Made by a program: the position numbers and the translations under genes | The notes under the pieces: generated by a model | Database searches by the model: none | Told to the model about the DNA's origin: nothing | What the model saw: the letters and a program-made list of their open reading frames with translations, nothing else | Part shown: one piece after another, positions 1-6,613 of the stretch | Layout of the letters: each line of letters starts with the position of its first letter | Position numbering within the stretch: the first letter of the stretch is position 1 | DNA from: Bacteroidaceae bacterium | GTDB lineage: Bacteria > Bacteroidota > Bacteroidia > Bacteroidales > Barnesiellaceae_A | NCBI GenBank assembly: GCA_017561285.1 | Contig: JAFZDG010000344.1 | Coordinates: 1 to 7,254 of the forward strand | Length of the DNA stretch: 7,254 bases | Direction of reading: 5' to 3'

Positions 1-829
1 TATATTGACCAATGCTTATCCAATCTGTAGCGTAATCACCCGAAAAGAAAGAGATGCAACGTATGACGATGATGAGAGCCGCTATGGTATAACTGATTTT
101 GGTGATAAGATTAGCCAGCTTGTTGAGTTGAATGTTGAGCGGAGTCTCTATATCGTTTTCGATTTGTGCTCCTTTGTACACCTTGCCATATTCTGTGGCA
201 TCTCCGACTTGCTGTACCTCCATAACGCCATGTCCCTCCATAACGGTGCATCCGTTGAGTAGCATATTGCTTGGGTATGTAGCACGAGGATCGTTCTTCT
301 CGGGATCGGCATATTTATTGGCTACAGGCTCACCGGTGAGTGTCGATTCGTTGACTTGTAGCGAAACTGACTCTATCAGAATACCATCGGCCGGTATTTC
401 GTCACCGGTATTTATGATGACAATATCGCCTACAACGACCTCTTTTTTGGGTATCTCTATGATGTTATGATTGCGAACAACTTTTACAAGACTCTCATCA
501 CCCACCTGATTGAGAATGTCGAATTTGCGGTTGGCACTTATTTCAAATGCAAATCCAATGCCGGTGGCAAGCAATATAGCTATCAAGATACCTATGGGTT
601 CAAAAAAAGCGTCGTAACCTTCGGCTCCGGTAGTGACTTGATAGATGGCTACTCCAACCGATAAAATCCATGCTATGAGAAGAATGCGTATAATAGGATC
701 TTGGAGTTTTTCTATAAATTGTTTCCATAGTGGCGTTTTGGCCGGTGGTGTGAGTTCGTTACGGCCATATTTCTCGCGGTTGGCAATTACTTGCTCATCG
801 GTGAGTCCTTTTTCAAAGTAGTTGTTCAT
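1..829 (-). CDS. Cation-translocating P-type ATPase, probably PMCA-type Ca2+ pump (N-terminal part; 3' end outside window)
   Basis: The minus frame is open from an ATG at 829 to the left edge, giving 276 codons of a protein that in this family is usually near 850-900 residues. Seen: an N-terminal cation-ATPase domain (about 5-65, with KYGRNEL and LQDPIIRILL), transmembrane segments at about 46-64 and 78-97, then the actuator domain with VGDIVIINTGDEIPADG (133-149) and the dephosphorylation motif LTGEP (164-168, catalytic E167). A third hydrophobic segment lies at about 246-262. The phosphorylated DKTGT aspartate, the ATP-binding domain and the ion-binding helices lie outside the window. Members of this family expel Ca2+ across the inner membrane using ATP. 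The P-type assignment is firm; Ca2+ specificity is inferred from overall resemblance to bacterial PMCA/SERCA-like pumps, because the selectivity residues are not visible. It appears to be transcribed separately from the upstream hisS unit. Confidence 0.9.
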   Translation of the reverse strand, partial: MNNYFEKGLTDEQVIANREKYGRNELTPPAKTPLWKQFIEKLQDPIIRILLIAWILSVGVAIYQVTTGAEGYDAFFEPIGILIAILLATGIGFAFEISANRKFDILNQVGDESLVKVVRNHNIIEIPKKEVVVGDIVIINTGDEIPADGILIESVSLQVNESTLTGEPVANKYADPEKNDPRATYPSNMLLNGCTVMEGHGVMEVQQVGDATEYGKVYKGAQIENDIETPLNIQLNKLANLITKISYTIAALIIVIRCISFFSGDYATDWISIGQY

Positions 830-836
830 ATTGATT

Positions 837-844
837 CAAAGATA
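837..844 (-). promoter_or_regulatory. Alternative -7 box for the ATPase gene
   Basis: On the minus strand this reads TATCTTTG, a perfect fit to the Bacteroidetes -7 consensus TAnnTTTG and identical to the box in front of hisS. It lies only 7 nt from the ATG, so a transcript from it would be nearly leaderless. No TTG at 19-21 nt upstream is visible (the nearest are 13 and 26 nt away), which weakens it. Confidence 0.3.
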
Positions 845-857
845 AAATTTGATTGTG

Positions 858-887
858 CAAAAATACATTACAAATGCATAATGCAAA
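858..887 (-). promoter_or_regulatory. Candidate Bacteroidetes-type promoter of the ATPase gene
   Basis: On the minus strand, TTTG (884-887) is separated by 18 nt from TATTTTTG (858-865). This fits the Bacteroidetes sigma-ABfr pattern (-33 TTTG, -7 TAnnTTTG, spacer about 19-21) apart from a spacer one base short. Initiation would be expected near 851, giving a leader of roughly 20 nt before the ATG at 829. It is better supported than the box at 837-844 because both elements are present. Confidence 0.5.
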
Positions 888-894
888 AATTCCT

Positions 895-906
895 TGCCAT
901 ATTGCA
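895..906. repeat. Near-palindrome, copy 1 (TGCCATATTGCA)
   Basis: This 12-mer differs at one base from the perfect palindrome at 1014-1025 in the same spacer. It lies 8 nt upstream of the candidate -33 element of the ATPase promoter, a reasonable position for a regulator site. Function is unknown; chance occurrence in AT-rich DNA is possible. Confidence 0.3.
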
Positions 907-973
907 GGGTTTATGACACTCGGTTTTTGCAATTTTTTAACGCCCTAAGCGTGAATGTTGCTTCCTTGTAACG

Positions 974-991
974 AAAAATGCTATTTTGCAT
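974..991 (-). terminator. Weak possible terminator after the hisS unit
   Basis: Reading the minus strand, ATGC (988-991) pairs with GCAT (978-981) around a 6-nt loop, followed directly by a run of five T (974-978, the last base shared with the stem). The stem is only 4 bp, far weaker than the other two terminators in the window. It is the best candidate I see for ending the hisS transcript between the stop at 1061 and the ATPase promoter. Confidence 0.25.
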
Positions 992-1013
992 CGTTTTGTT
1001 ATGGATTCGGTTG

Positions 1014-1025
1014 TGCCATATGGCA
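1014..1025. repeat. Perfect 12-bp palindrome (TGCCATATGGCA)
   Basis: This is a perfect dyad located 35 nt downstream of the TerB-like gene's stop and about 127 nt upstream of the ATPase -33 element. A one-mismatch relative lies at 895-906. It could be an operator half of a paired site or part of a mRNA 3' end structure. No T-run follows it on either strand, so it is not an intrinsic terminator. Confidence 0.35.
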
Positions 1026-1060
1026 AGATGGCTTGTCCGGAGCAGATGTGCAAATTTCTC

Positions 1061-2413
1061 TTATTTGAAAAAATGAATGTTAAGAGGCTCTGTGTCATCA
1101 TCTCTATAACGTCTGACTCTGATTTTGTCGAGAGGCAATGATATATTATATGTGTGTTCGCCTTTGACCTTAACCGGATAGTAGTTTTCGGGCGATTTGA
1201 GAGATGCCACCGAAGAGAAGGCCTTTTTGATAAAACCGATATGAGAGATACGCTTGGTTATATCGCGAAGGTTGACGATGACTGAAGGCTCATTTTCACT
1301 GTTAAGGGCCGATTCTATCAATCGGTAGTTTTTTTCATTGGCAAAGTAGCGGTAGATGGTAATGGCATCTTGTCCCAGTTGTGAGTTGCAATCGAGCTGT
1401 GCAAAAGTGTGGTTGTTGATGCCTTCCCGGCCATAGAGTAAGAATAAGGTAAAGAGTGTTTTTCGTTCGGTACCTCTTATGTCGAGAGCTATCTTTTTGT
1501 GGTTGTCGTATAAGTAGAATATATCATCTTCGAGTAGTAGGTTGTAGTTGAGCTTCGACTCTTGACTTATCATATCCAACAGTGTGCGATAGCAACCATG
1601 GAAGGGGAGTGTGTCGAAGGCAATATCCATATCCATATGGTCTATGAAACGATTGATGCTGTCGAGAGGATTGTGGGTGCAATCTATGCACAGGAAGTCG
1701 ACCGTATGGTTGTCGTAGTGATGGCTGCTTTGTATTTTTATCATTACAAAGGCATCGAATTTGAATGGCTCGGCATCTTCACCCATTATCTTTCTGATAT
1801 AAGCACAATAGTCGCTTGTTGTGTACCTGCCCAGTTCGCTTTGTTCTATTTGTGAGAAGGTGGGCAAAAGCAACTCTATGGCTTGTTTGATATAGGCGGG
1901 CGAAGCCGATAGTTTATGTATAATATGAGGAAAGAAAAAGAACTCTATATCGCAGTGCTTCAATTGACGACTGATAGAGGTGTAGTTGTTGCCTATTGTT
2001 TGTATAATGTCGTTGCACTCGCGTTGGTTGAGGTATATAAGTTGCTTGTCGAAATTTTCAAAACAACGTGCATCGGCAGTAATGATTTGTACTTTTTGAC
2101 AACTATCCTCATGGAGCGACATAAGAATAGCTGTTAATAGTATTCGTTCGTTGGTGTCAATATTGTTGTCGACAGAAACAATTTCACGCAACGAGTCTAT
2201 AATCTCGTTGCGTGAAGCAGTATCGAGTTGACGGATGGTCTCTATGGCATTACGAAACGTAATGTTGTGAACAGCCTGTATCTCCTCTTGGCTATATTTG
2301 TATTGTTTCGATAATTGATTAACCCAAGAAATCTCCTCGCAATGTATCTTGTTATCGGTCTTTATCATATCGATAGCAAGTCGCAGGATTGCTATTTCTT
2401 TGGTTGTTGTCAT
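1061..2413 (-). CDS. Uncharacterised protein with TerB-like N-terminal domain and a Bacteroidetes-type C-terminal module
   Basis: The protein has 450 residues; no specific function is recognised. Residues about 5-105 resemble the TerB/tellurite-resistance fold: two helical segments each carry an acidic loop, TDNKIHCEE (19-27) and VDNNIDTNER (81-90), matching the family pattern D-x-x-I-D/x-x-E. Residues about 106-300 are unassigned and include FFFFP (158-162) and one CxxC (242-245) that alone does not make a zinc site. Residues about 308-435 (ERKTLFTLFLLYGREGI, then VIVNLRDITKRISHIGFIKKAF, then YYPVKVKGEHTYNISLPLDKI) resemble a module recurring in Bacteroidetes hypothetical proteins, possibly a winged-helix-like or sensory domain. 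There is no signal peptide or membrane segment, so it is probably cytoplasmic. The ATG lies 4 nt after the hisS stop, so the two genes are very probably cotranscribed and may be translationally coupled. The domain assignments are from pattern recognition only. Confidence 0.75.
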   Translation of the reverse strand: MTTTKEIAILRLAIDMIKTDNKIHCEEISWVNQLSKQYKYSQEEIQAVHNITFRNAIETIRQLDTASRNEIIDSLREIVSVDNNIDTNERILLTAILMSLHEDSCQKVQIITADARCFENFDKQLIYLNQRECNDIIQTIGNNYTSISRQLKHCDIEFFFFPHIIHKLSASPAYIKQAIELLLPTFSQIEQSELGRYTTSDYCAYIRKIMGEDAEPFKFDAFVMIKIQSSHHYDNHTVDFLCIDCTHNPLDSINRFIDHMDMDIAFDTLPFHGCYRTLLDMISQESKLNYNLLLEDDIFYLYDNHKKIALDIRGTERKTLFTLFLLYGREGINNHTFAQLDCNSQLGQDAITIYRYFANEKNYRLIESALNSENEPSVIVNLRDITKRISHIGFIKKAFSSVASLKSPENYYPVKVKGEHTYNISLPLDKIRVRRYRDDDTEPLNIHFFK

Positions 2414-2417
2414 AGGG

Positions 2418-3782
2418 CTATTGAGTTATGATGGAAATTGCTTCTTGAGGGGTAACCAGTTGTTGTTCGCCGGTAATCATATTCTTGAGAGCAATTTTTC
2501 CTGCCTCTATCTCGCTCTCGCCTACAAGTGCCACATAGGGTATGTGGTGTGCATCGGCATATCCCATCTGTTTCTTCATCTTGGCCGACTCGGGAAATAC
2601 TTCGGTGCGTATGCCTTGTGCTCTGAAAAGAGCAGCGTGTTGCATACACACATCACTCTCTTTGTCGCCAAAATTCACAAACATCACTTGTGTTGCTTGT
2701 AGAGAGTCGGTGGGGAACAAGTCGAGTTGACTCAATACATCGTATATGCGGTCGGCACCGAATGACATACCAACACCCGACACATTGGGCATACCGAATA
2801 CACCTGTAAGGTTGTCGTATCGGCCACCTCCTGTTATGCTGCCTATTTGTACATCGAGTGCTTTTACCTCCAATATAGCTCCGGTGTAGTAGTTAAGACC
2901 GCGTGCCAGTGTGAGGTCTATATCGAGTTGTGCTTTGAGTGGTTGATGAGCCAATTTGCCGAGGATAAACTCCAACTCATCGATACCTTTCAGACCAGTC
3001 TCCGACTGAGCAAGTGCTTGGCGCAAGGTTTGCAACTTGCTCTCGTTGCTGCCTTCAAGCAGGATGATGGGTTGCAATTGTGCAATGGCCTCTTCGCTTA
3101 GGCCTTTGTCGCGTAACTCTTCATTTACTTTGTCAAGACCTATTTTGTCGAGTTTGTCAATAGCTACGGTTATATCTATGATTTTTTCGGGAGCGCCTAT
3201 TATCTCGGCTATACCGGTAAGAATTTTGCGGTTGTTGAGTTTGATGGCTACGCGGATATTGAGGCGGGTAAATACATCATCGATGATGTGGAGCAATTCA
3301 ACCTCATTGAGCAGTGAATCAGAGCCGATGATGTCGCCATCGCATTGATAAAACTCGCGATAGCGTCCTTTTTGAGGACGGTCGGCGCGCCATACAGGTT
3401 GTATCTGATAGCGTTTGAAGGGGAATGTAAGTTCGTTACGATGCATTACAACATAGCGAGCAAAGGGTACGGTAAGGTCATATCGTAATCCCTTTTCGCA
3501 TAAGCGTGCCGCCAAGCGAGCGGTGTTACGCTCACACAACTCGGCATCCTCAACTCCCGATAGGAAGTCGCCCGAGTTGAGTACTTTGAAGAGAAGTTTG
3601 TCACCTTCTTCTCCATATTTACCCATCAAGGTTTGTAGGGTTTCCATTGCGGGAGTCTCAATTTGGCTGAATCCATAGAGAGCATATACCTCACGAATGG
3701 TGTTGAATATATAGTTGCGGCGTGCCATCTCTTCGGGTGAAAAGTCGCGAGTGCCTTTAGGTATAGAGGGTTTTTGTGCCAT
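2418..3782 (-). CDS. hisS: Histidyl-tRNA synthetase
   Basis: This class II aminoacyl-tRNA synthetase attaches histidine to tRNA-His in the cytoplasm. With the start at 3782 (MAQKPSIPKGTRDF) it has 454 residues, normal for the Bacteroidetes enzyme. Seen: the N-terminal KGTRDF, motif 1 region (about 36-48), DLTVP (102-106), motif 2 with the RYREFYQCD arginine and glutamate (140-148), the histidine-specific loop ARGLNYYTG (293-301; N replaces the usual D), GGGRYDNL (318-325), motif 3 GVGMSFGADR (336-345), and the C-terminal anticodon-binding domain (about 364-454). An upstream TTG at 3815 would add 11 residues, but it falls inside the -7 promoter box, so the ATG at 3782 is preferred. It leads a probable two-gene operon with the TerB-like gene. 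Confidence 0.97.
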   Translation of the reverse strand: MAQKPSIPKGTRDFSPEEMARRNYIFNTIREVYALYGFSQIETPAMETLQTLMGKYGEEGDKLLFKVLNSGDFLSGVEDAELCERNTARLAARLCEKGLRYDLTVPFARYVVMHRNELTFPFKRYQIQPVWRADRPQKGRYREFYQCDGDIIGSDSLLNEVELLHIIDDVFTRLNIRVAIKLNNRKILTGIAEIIGAPEKIIDITVAIDKLDKIGLDKVNEELRDKGLSEEAIAQLQPIILLEGSNESKLQTLRQALAQSETGLKGIDELEFILGKLAHQPLKAQLDIDLTLARGLNYYTGAILEVKALDVQIGSITGGGRYDNLTGVFGMPNVSGVGMSFGADRIYDVLSQLDLFPTDSLQATQVMFVNFGDKESDVCMQHAALFRAQGIRTEVFPESAKMKKQMGYADAHHIPYVALVGESEIEAGKIALKNMITGEQQLVTPQEAISIITQ

Positions 3783-3812
3783 ATCGTTGTGTTTTAATGA
3801 AATTTTGTACTG

Positions 3813-3843
3813 CAAAGATAATACAAATCATATGCAAAGTCAA
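3813..3843 (-). promoter_or_regulatory. Promoter of the hisS unit
   Basis: On the minus strand, TTG (3841-3843, within TTTGTTG) is followed after 20 nt by TATCTTTG (3813-3820), a perfect TAnnTTTG -7 box with Bacteroidetes-like spacing. Initiation is expected near 3806, giving a leader of about 24 nt before the ATG at 3782. It lies downstream of the YugP-type gene's terminator, so hisS begins a new unit. Confidence 0.6.
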
Positions 3844-3885
3844 CAAATTTAAATCTATTGTTTTTGGGCTTGTGGCGATAATATT

Positions 3886-3918
3886 AAAAAACCTGCCGAT
3901 GGATTTTTTCGGCAGGTT
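3886..3918 (-). terminator. Intrinsic terminator of the zinc peptidase gene
   Basis: Ten perfect base pairs (3890-3899 with 3909-3918, GC-rich core CCTGCCG/CGGCAGG) enclose a 9-nt loop. On the minus strand the stem is followed by a T-run (3886-3891 read as T). It lies 23 nt past the stop at 3942 and upstream of the hisS promoter, separating the two units. Confidence 0.9.
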
Positions 3919-3941
3919 GTGATGCTTATCAAATGCAACGA

Positions 3942-4619
3942 TCAGTCGTCACTACGTCCCATAAACATAAGAATGTAATATACCAATGTGGCCAATGAAC
4001 TGAGTGCGGCAACAACATAGGTGTAGGCGGCCCATTTAAGCGCATCTTTGGCCATAGGGTGTGTTTGAGTATTGGTAACACCGGCCGTATTGAGCCAAGC
4101 AAGGGCGCGTTGGCTGGCGTTGATTTCTACGGGTAGAGTTATAAAACTGAAGAGAGTGGTAAGGCCAAAGAGTATGATACCGGCAAGCATAATTTGCGGA
4201 AAAGACTCGATGGTGAAAATGCCTATGAGCAATATCCATTGTGTCCAATTGGATGCGAAATTAACTACGGGCACAAGCGAAGAACGCATCTTCAACGGAG
4301 CGTAGCTTGTGGCGTGCTGCAAGGCGTGGCCTGTTTCGTGGGCTGCTACAGCGGCAGCTGCTATACTACAACTGTTATATACGCCGTCACTGAGGTTGAT
4401 AGTGTGTGTTTGGGGGTTGTAGTGGTCGGTAAGAGTGCCGGGTGTATGGGTTACGGCAACGTGGGTAATTCCGTTTTCACGAAGCATACGCTCTGCAATG
4501 TCTTTGCCGGTGAGGCCATAGGGCATAGGTACTTCTGAATACTTCTCAAAGCGACTCTTCAGCATATGTTGTACAATATAGCTGAGAATGGCAAATACTA
4601 TAAAAATAATATATATCAT
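3942..4619 (-). CDS. YugP-family membrane zinc metallopeptidase
   Basis: The protein has 225 residues, the usual size for this family (Zn_peptidase_2, B. subtilis YugP type). Seen: an N-terminal membrane segment (about 1-18), a soluble stretch with the conserved GLTGKDIAERML-like region (35-46) and LTDHYNP (63-69), and the zinc-binding HExxH motif HETGH (94-98). Hydrophobic segments follow at about 124-137, 143-161 and 197-220. LPVEINASQRAL (162-173) is the family's conserved segment and E165 is a plausible third zinc ligand. It is expected in the inner membrane; substrates of this family are not known to me. It has its own -7 box upstream and a strong terminator downstream, so it appears monocistronic. 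Family assignment is firm; any physiological role would be a guess. Confidence 0.92.
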   Translation of the reverse strand: MIYIIFIVFAILSYIVQHMLKSRFEKYSEVPMPYGLTGKDIAERMLRENGITHVAVTHTPGTLTDHYNPQTHTINLSDGVYNSCSIAAAAVAAHETGHALQHATSYAPLKMRSSLVPVVNFASNWTQWILLIGIFTIESFPQIMLAGIILFGLTTLFSFITLPVEINASQRALAWLNTAGVTNTQTHPMAKDALKWAAYTYVVAALSSLATLVYYILMFMGRSDD

Positions 4620-4642
4620 ATATGTGTTGATTAAGTTCTTTG

Positions 4643-4650
4643 CAAAGGTA
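4643..4650 (-). promoter_or_regulatory. -7 box of the zinc peptidase gene
   Basis: The minus strand reads TACCTTTG followed by CA, a good TAnnTTTGC match, 23 nt before the ATG at 4619. No clear TTG is present at 19-21 nt upstream, so the -33 element is weak or divergent. Its position after the queA terminator supports it as the start of a separate unit. Confidence 0.45.
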
Positions 4651-4745
4651 CAAATTACAACTTAATGCTTGGTTAAAAGCGCGGTAAATTATGTTAATAT
4701 GTTGTTGTATTGTGTGTTGTACTTGTGTGGTGGGACTTGACGAAT

Positions 4746-4786
4746 AAAAAAATAGCGAAGTTGCTATAAAGAGCCACCTCGCTATT
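4746..4786 (-). terminator. Intrinsic terminator of the uppP-truB-queA operon
   Basis: AATAGCGA (4751-4758) pairs perfectly with TCGCTATT (4779-4786). The stem extends inward through GT/AC and GCT/AGC with single mismatches to a 6-nt loop. On the minus strand it is followed by seven T (4746-4752, the first two shared with the stem). It begins 23 nt past the queA stop and closes the operon. Confidence 0.88.
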
Positions 4787-4809
4787 GGTATGTTGTTGAT
4801 ATATATTTA

Positions 4810-5859
4810 TCAGAGAATGAGCATTGCATCGCCGTATGCGCCAAAGCGGTATCCCTCTTTGATGGCGGTGTTGTATGCTTCGAAAATGATTTCGTATCCT
4901 CCAAAAGCTGCAACCATCATAAGCATAGTCGAGTAGGGCATATGGAAGTTAGATACGAGGCTGTTGGCAACCGTAAAATCGTAGGGGGGGAAGATAAACT
5001 TATTGGTCCACCCGTTATACGACTTAATGTGACCGTTGGTGCTTACGGCTGTTTCGAGTGCGCGCAATACCGATGTGCCTATAGCGCATACTTTGTGTCC
5101 CTCGTCTTTGGTGGTATTGAGTTGTGTGACAATCTCGGGTGTAACAATGAGTTGCTCAGAGTCCATTTTGTGCTTGGTGAGATCTTCCACGTCAATTTCG
5201 CGGAAATTGCCCAATCCCGAGTGGAGTGTAACAAAGCCGCTTTCAATGCCCTTTATCTCCATACGTTTAAATAGCTCGCGGCTGAAGTGCAATCCGGCAG
5301 CCGGTGCTACTACTGCACCTTCGTGTTGGGCAAAGATACATTGGTAACGTTCGGCATCTTCGGGCTCGGCATTGCGCTTGATGTATATGGGTAGAGGAGT
5401 CTCGCCGAGTTGGTACAATGCTTGTTTGAACTCATCGTGCGGACCGTCATAGAGGAAACGCAGGGTACGACCACGAGAGGTGGTGTTGTCAATAACCTCA
5501 GCCACCATAGAGTCATCCTCGCCAAAGTAAAGCTTGTTGCCAATACGGATTTTGCGTGCCGGCTCTACCAATACGTCCCAGAGGCGATGCTCTTCGTTGA
5601 GCTCGCGCAGCAGGAATACCTCTATTTTAGCTCCGGTTTTCTCTTTGTTTCCAATGAGGCGTGCAGGGAAAACACGTGTGTCGTTAAAGACAAAGAGGTC
5701 TTTGTCGTCATAGTAGTTGATGATTTCCTTGAAAATGTGGTGCTCTATTACGCCTGTTTTGCGGTTGACAACCATCAAGCGCGATTCGTCACGATTTTTT
5801 GAAGGATGGAGGGCTATTTGCTCCTCGGGAAGTTTAAACTTAAATTGCGAAAGTTTCAT
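4810..5859 (-). CDS. queA: tRNA preQ1(34) S-adenosylmethionine ribosyltransferase-isomerase
   Basis: QueA transfers and isomerises the ribosyl moiety of S-adenosylmethionine onto preQ1 at tRNA position 34, forming epoxyqueuosine, the penultimate step to queuosine. The 349 residues match the full family length. Seen: an N-terminal KLPEEQIALHP (9-19), FNDTRVFPARL (58-68), ETPLPIYI (153-160), GAVVAPAAGLHFS (181-193), VTLHSGLGNFREI (210-222), KMDSEQ (231-236), GTSVLRALET (261-270), NKFIFPPYDF (286-295), SNFHMPYSTMLMMVAAF (303-319) and the C-terminal YRFGAYGDAMLIL. The FPPYDF and LGNF variants look typical of Bacteroidetes QueA. A188 sits where many homologues have T (APTAGLHF). The chain ends immediately after the conserved GDAMLIL. 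It is the last gene of the operon, 27 nt after truB. Confidence 0.97.
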   Translation of the reverse strand: MKLSQFKFKLPEEQIALHPSKNRDESRLMVVNRKTGVIEHHIFKEIINYYDDKDLFVFNDTRVFPARLIGNKEKTGAKIEVFLLRELNEEHRLWDVLVEPARKIRIGNKLYFGEDDSMVAEVIDNTTSRGRTLRFLYDGPHDEFKQALYQLGETPLPIYIKRNAEPEDAERYQCIFAQHEGAVVAPAAGLHFSRELFKRMEIKGIESGFVTLHSGLGNFREIDVEDLTKHKMDSEQLIVTPEIVTQLNTTKDEGHKVCAIGTSVLRALETAVSTNGHIKSYNGWTNKFIFPPYDFTVANSLVSNFHMPYSTMLMMVAAFGGYEIIFEAYNTAIKEGYRFGAYGDAMLIL

Positions 5860-5880
5860 TTCGTAGTTGTTTATCTTGTG

Positions 5881-5889
5881 TTATTATTA
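5881..5889 (-). other. Triple in-frame UAA stop at the end of truB
   Basis: After the last truB codon (GAA) the minus strand reads TAA TAA TAA in frame. The first (5887-5889) is the truB stop. The extra two lie in the 27-nt spacer before queA and would guard against readthrough. Confidence 0.8.
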
Positions 5890-6603
5890 TTCTTTGATAA
5901 TGGCATCTTCATCTTCAACAACTGCCACTTGCAAAAGGGCATCAATGGCATCAATGCTGAGGCAATCTTCTATGCGAACATTACCTACGCGAGTGCGTTC
6001 GAGCGCAATGAGGTGAGCCCCGCTGTCGAGTGCCTGTCCTATGTCGCGAGCCAAAGCTCGTATGTATGTGCCTTTGCTGCATACTACGCGTATTTTGGCT
6101 ACGGGCTGAGTGAAGTCGAGCAACTCAATCTCATCTATAACGAGTTCTTTGGCTTTGAGTTCTACCTCTTTGCCTTTGCGTGCCATCTTGTATGCGCGAG
6201 TACCATTTACTTTGCAGGCTGAGAATGCCGGGGGAACTTGTTGTATGGTGCCGGTAAACTGAGGCAGTGTCTTCTCAATGAGCTCGCGTGTAATGTGCTC
6301 ATATGGGTATGTAGCATCTATCTCGGTTTCCAAGTCGAAAGAGGGGGTTGTTGCACCCAATTGCAAGGTTGCAATGTATTCTTTTGTCTGAGCCTGTAGT
6401 GAGTCTATTTGTTTGGTGGCCTTTCCGGTACACACAATCATTACGCCGGTTGCCAATGGATCGAGTGTGCCGGCGTGTCCTACCTTTATTTTTTTACGTT
6501 GTAAACGGCGCAAAATACCTATTCGCACGCGTTTGACGGCATCGAACGATGTCCAACGAAGAGGCTTGTTGATGTAAAATATTTCACCTTCGGTAAAGTT
6601 CAT
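5887..6603 (-). CDS. truB: tRNA pseudouridine(55) synthase
   Basis: TruB converts uridine 55 in the T-arm of elongator tRNAs to pseudouridine. The 238 residues include the N-terminal INKPLRWTSFDAV (11-23), the catalytic motif GHAGTLDPLATG (42-53) with nucleophile D48, the TKEYIATLQLG segment (73-83), PPAFSACKVNGTRAYKMAR (124-142), and CSKGTYIRALARDIG (175-189). It ends after the LERTRVGNVRIEDC segment, so there is no room for the C-terminal PUA domain present in E. coli-type TruB; the short form is usual in Bacteroidetes. The start at 6603 gives the expected N-terminus and lies 10 nt after the uppP stop. The last residues (VVEDEDAIIKE) are an acidic tail. Confidence 0.97.
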   Translation of the reverse strand: MNFTEGEIFYINKPLRWTSFDAVKRVRIGILRRLQRKKIKVGHAGTLDPLATGVMIVCTGKATKQIDSLQAQTKEYIATLQLGATTPSFDLETEIDATYPYEHITRELIEKTLPQFTGTIQQVPPAFSACKVNGTRAYKMARKGKEVELKAKELVIDEIELLDFTQPVAKIRVVCSKGTYIRALARDIGQALDSGAHLIALERTRVGNVRIEDCLSIDAIDALLQVAVVEDEDAIIKE

Positions 6604-6613
6604 AATCTATTCT

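Noticed and set aside
5..664. Several plus-strand open frames in the first 660 bases
   Set aside because: The minus strand there encodes an uninterrupted P-type ATPase with the TGE and GDEIPADG motifs, so these are antisense shadows.
901..938. Inverted repeat ATTGCA (901-906) / TGCAAT (928-933) followed by a T-run on the plus strand
   Set aside because: It looks terminator-like only for plus-strand transcription, but no plus-strand gene precedes it and the stem is just 6 bp with a long loop. It probably reflects AT-rich spacer composition.
1622..1640. Short ATCCAT tandem repeat with CATATGG
   Set aside because: It lies inside the TerB-like coding sequence and encodes DMDMD. No further copies exist nearby, so it is not a repeat element.
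1562..2137. Plus-strand open frames opposite the TerB-like gene
   Set aside because: They are antisense to a gene with clear domain-like protein sequence, have low-complexity hydrophobic translations, and lack promoters or recognisable motifs.
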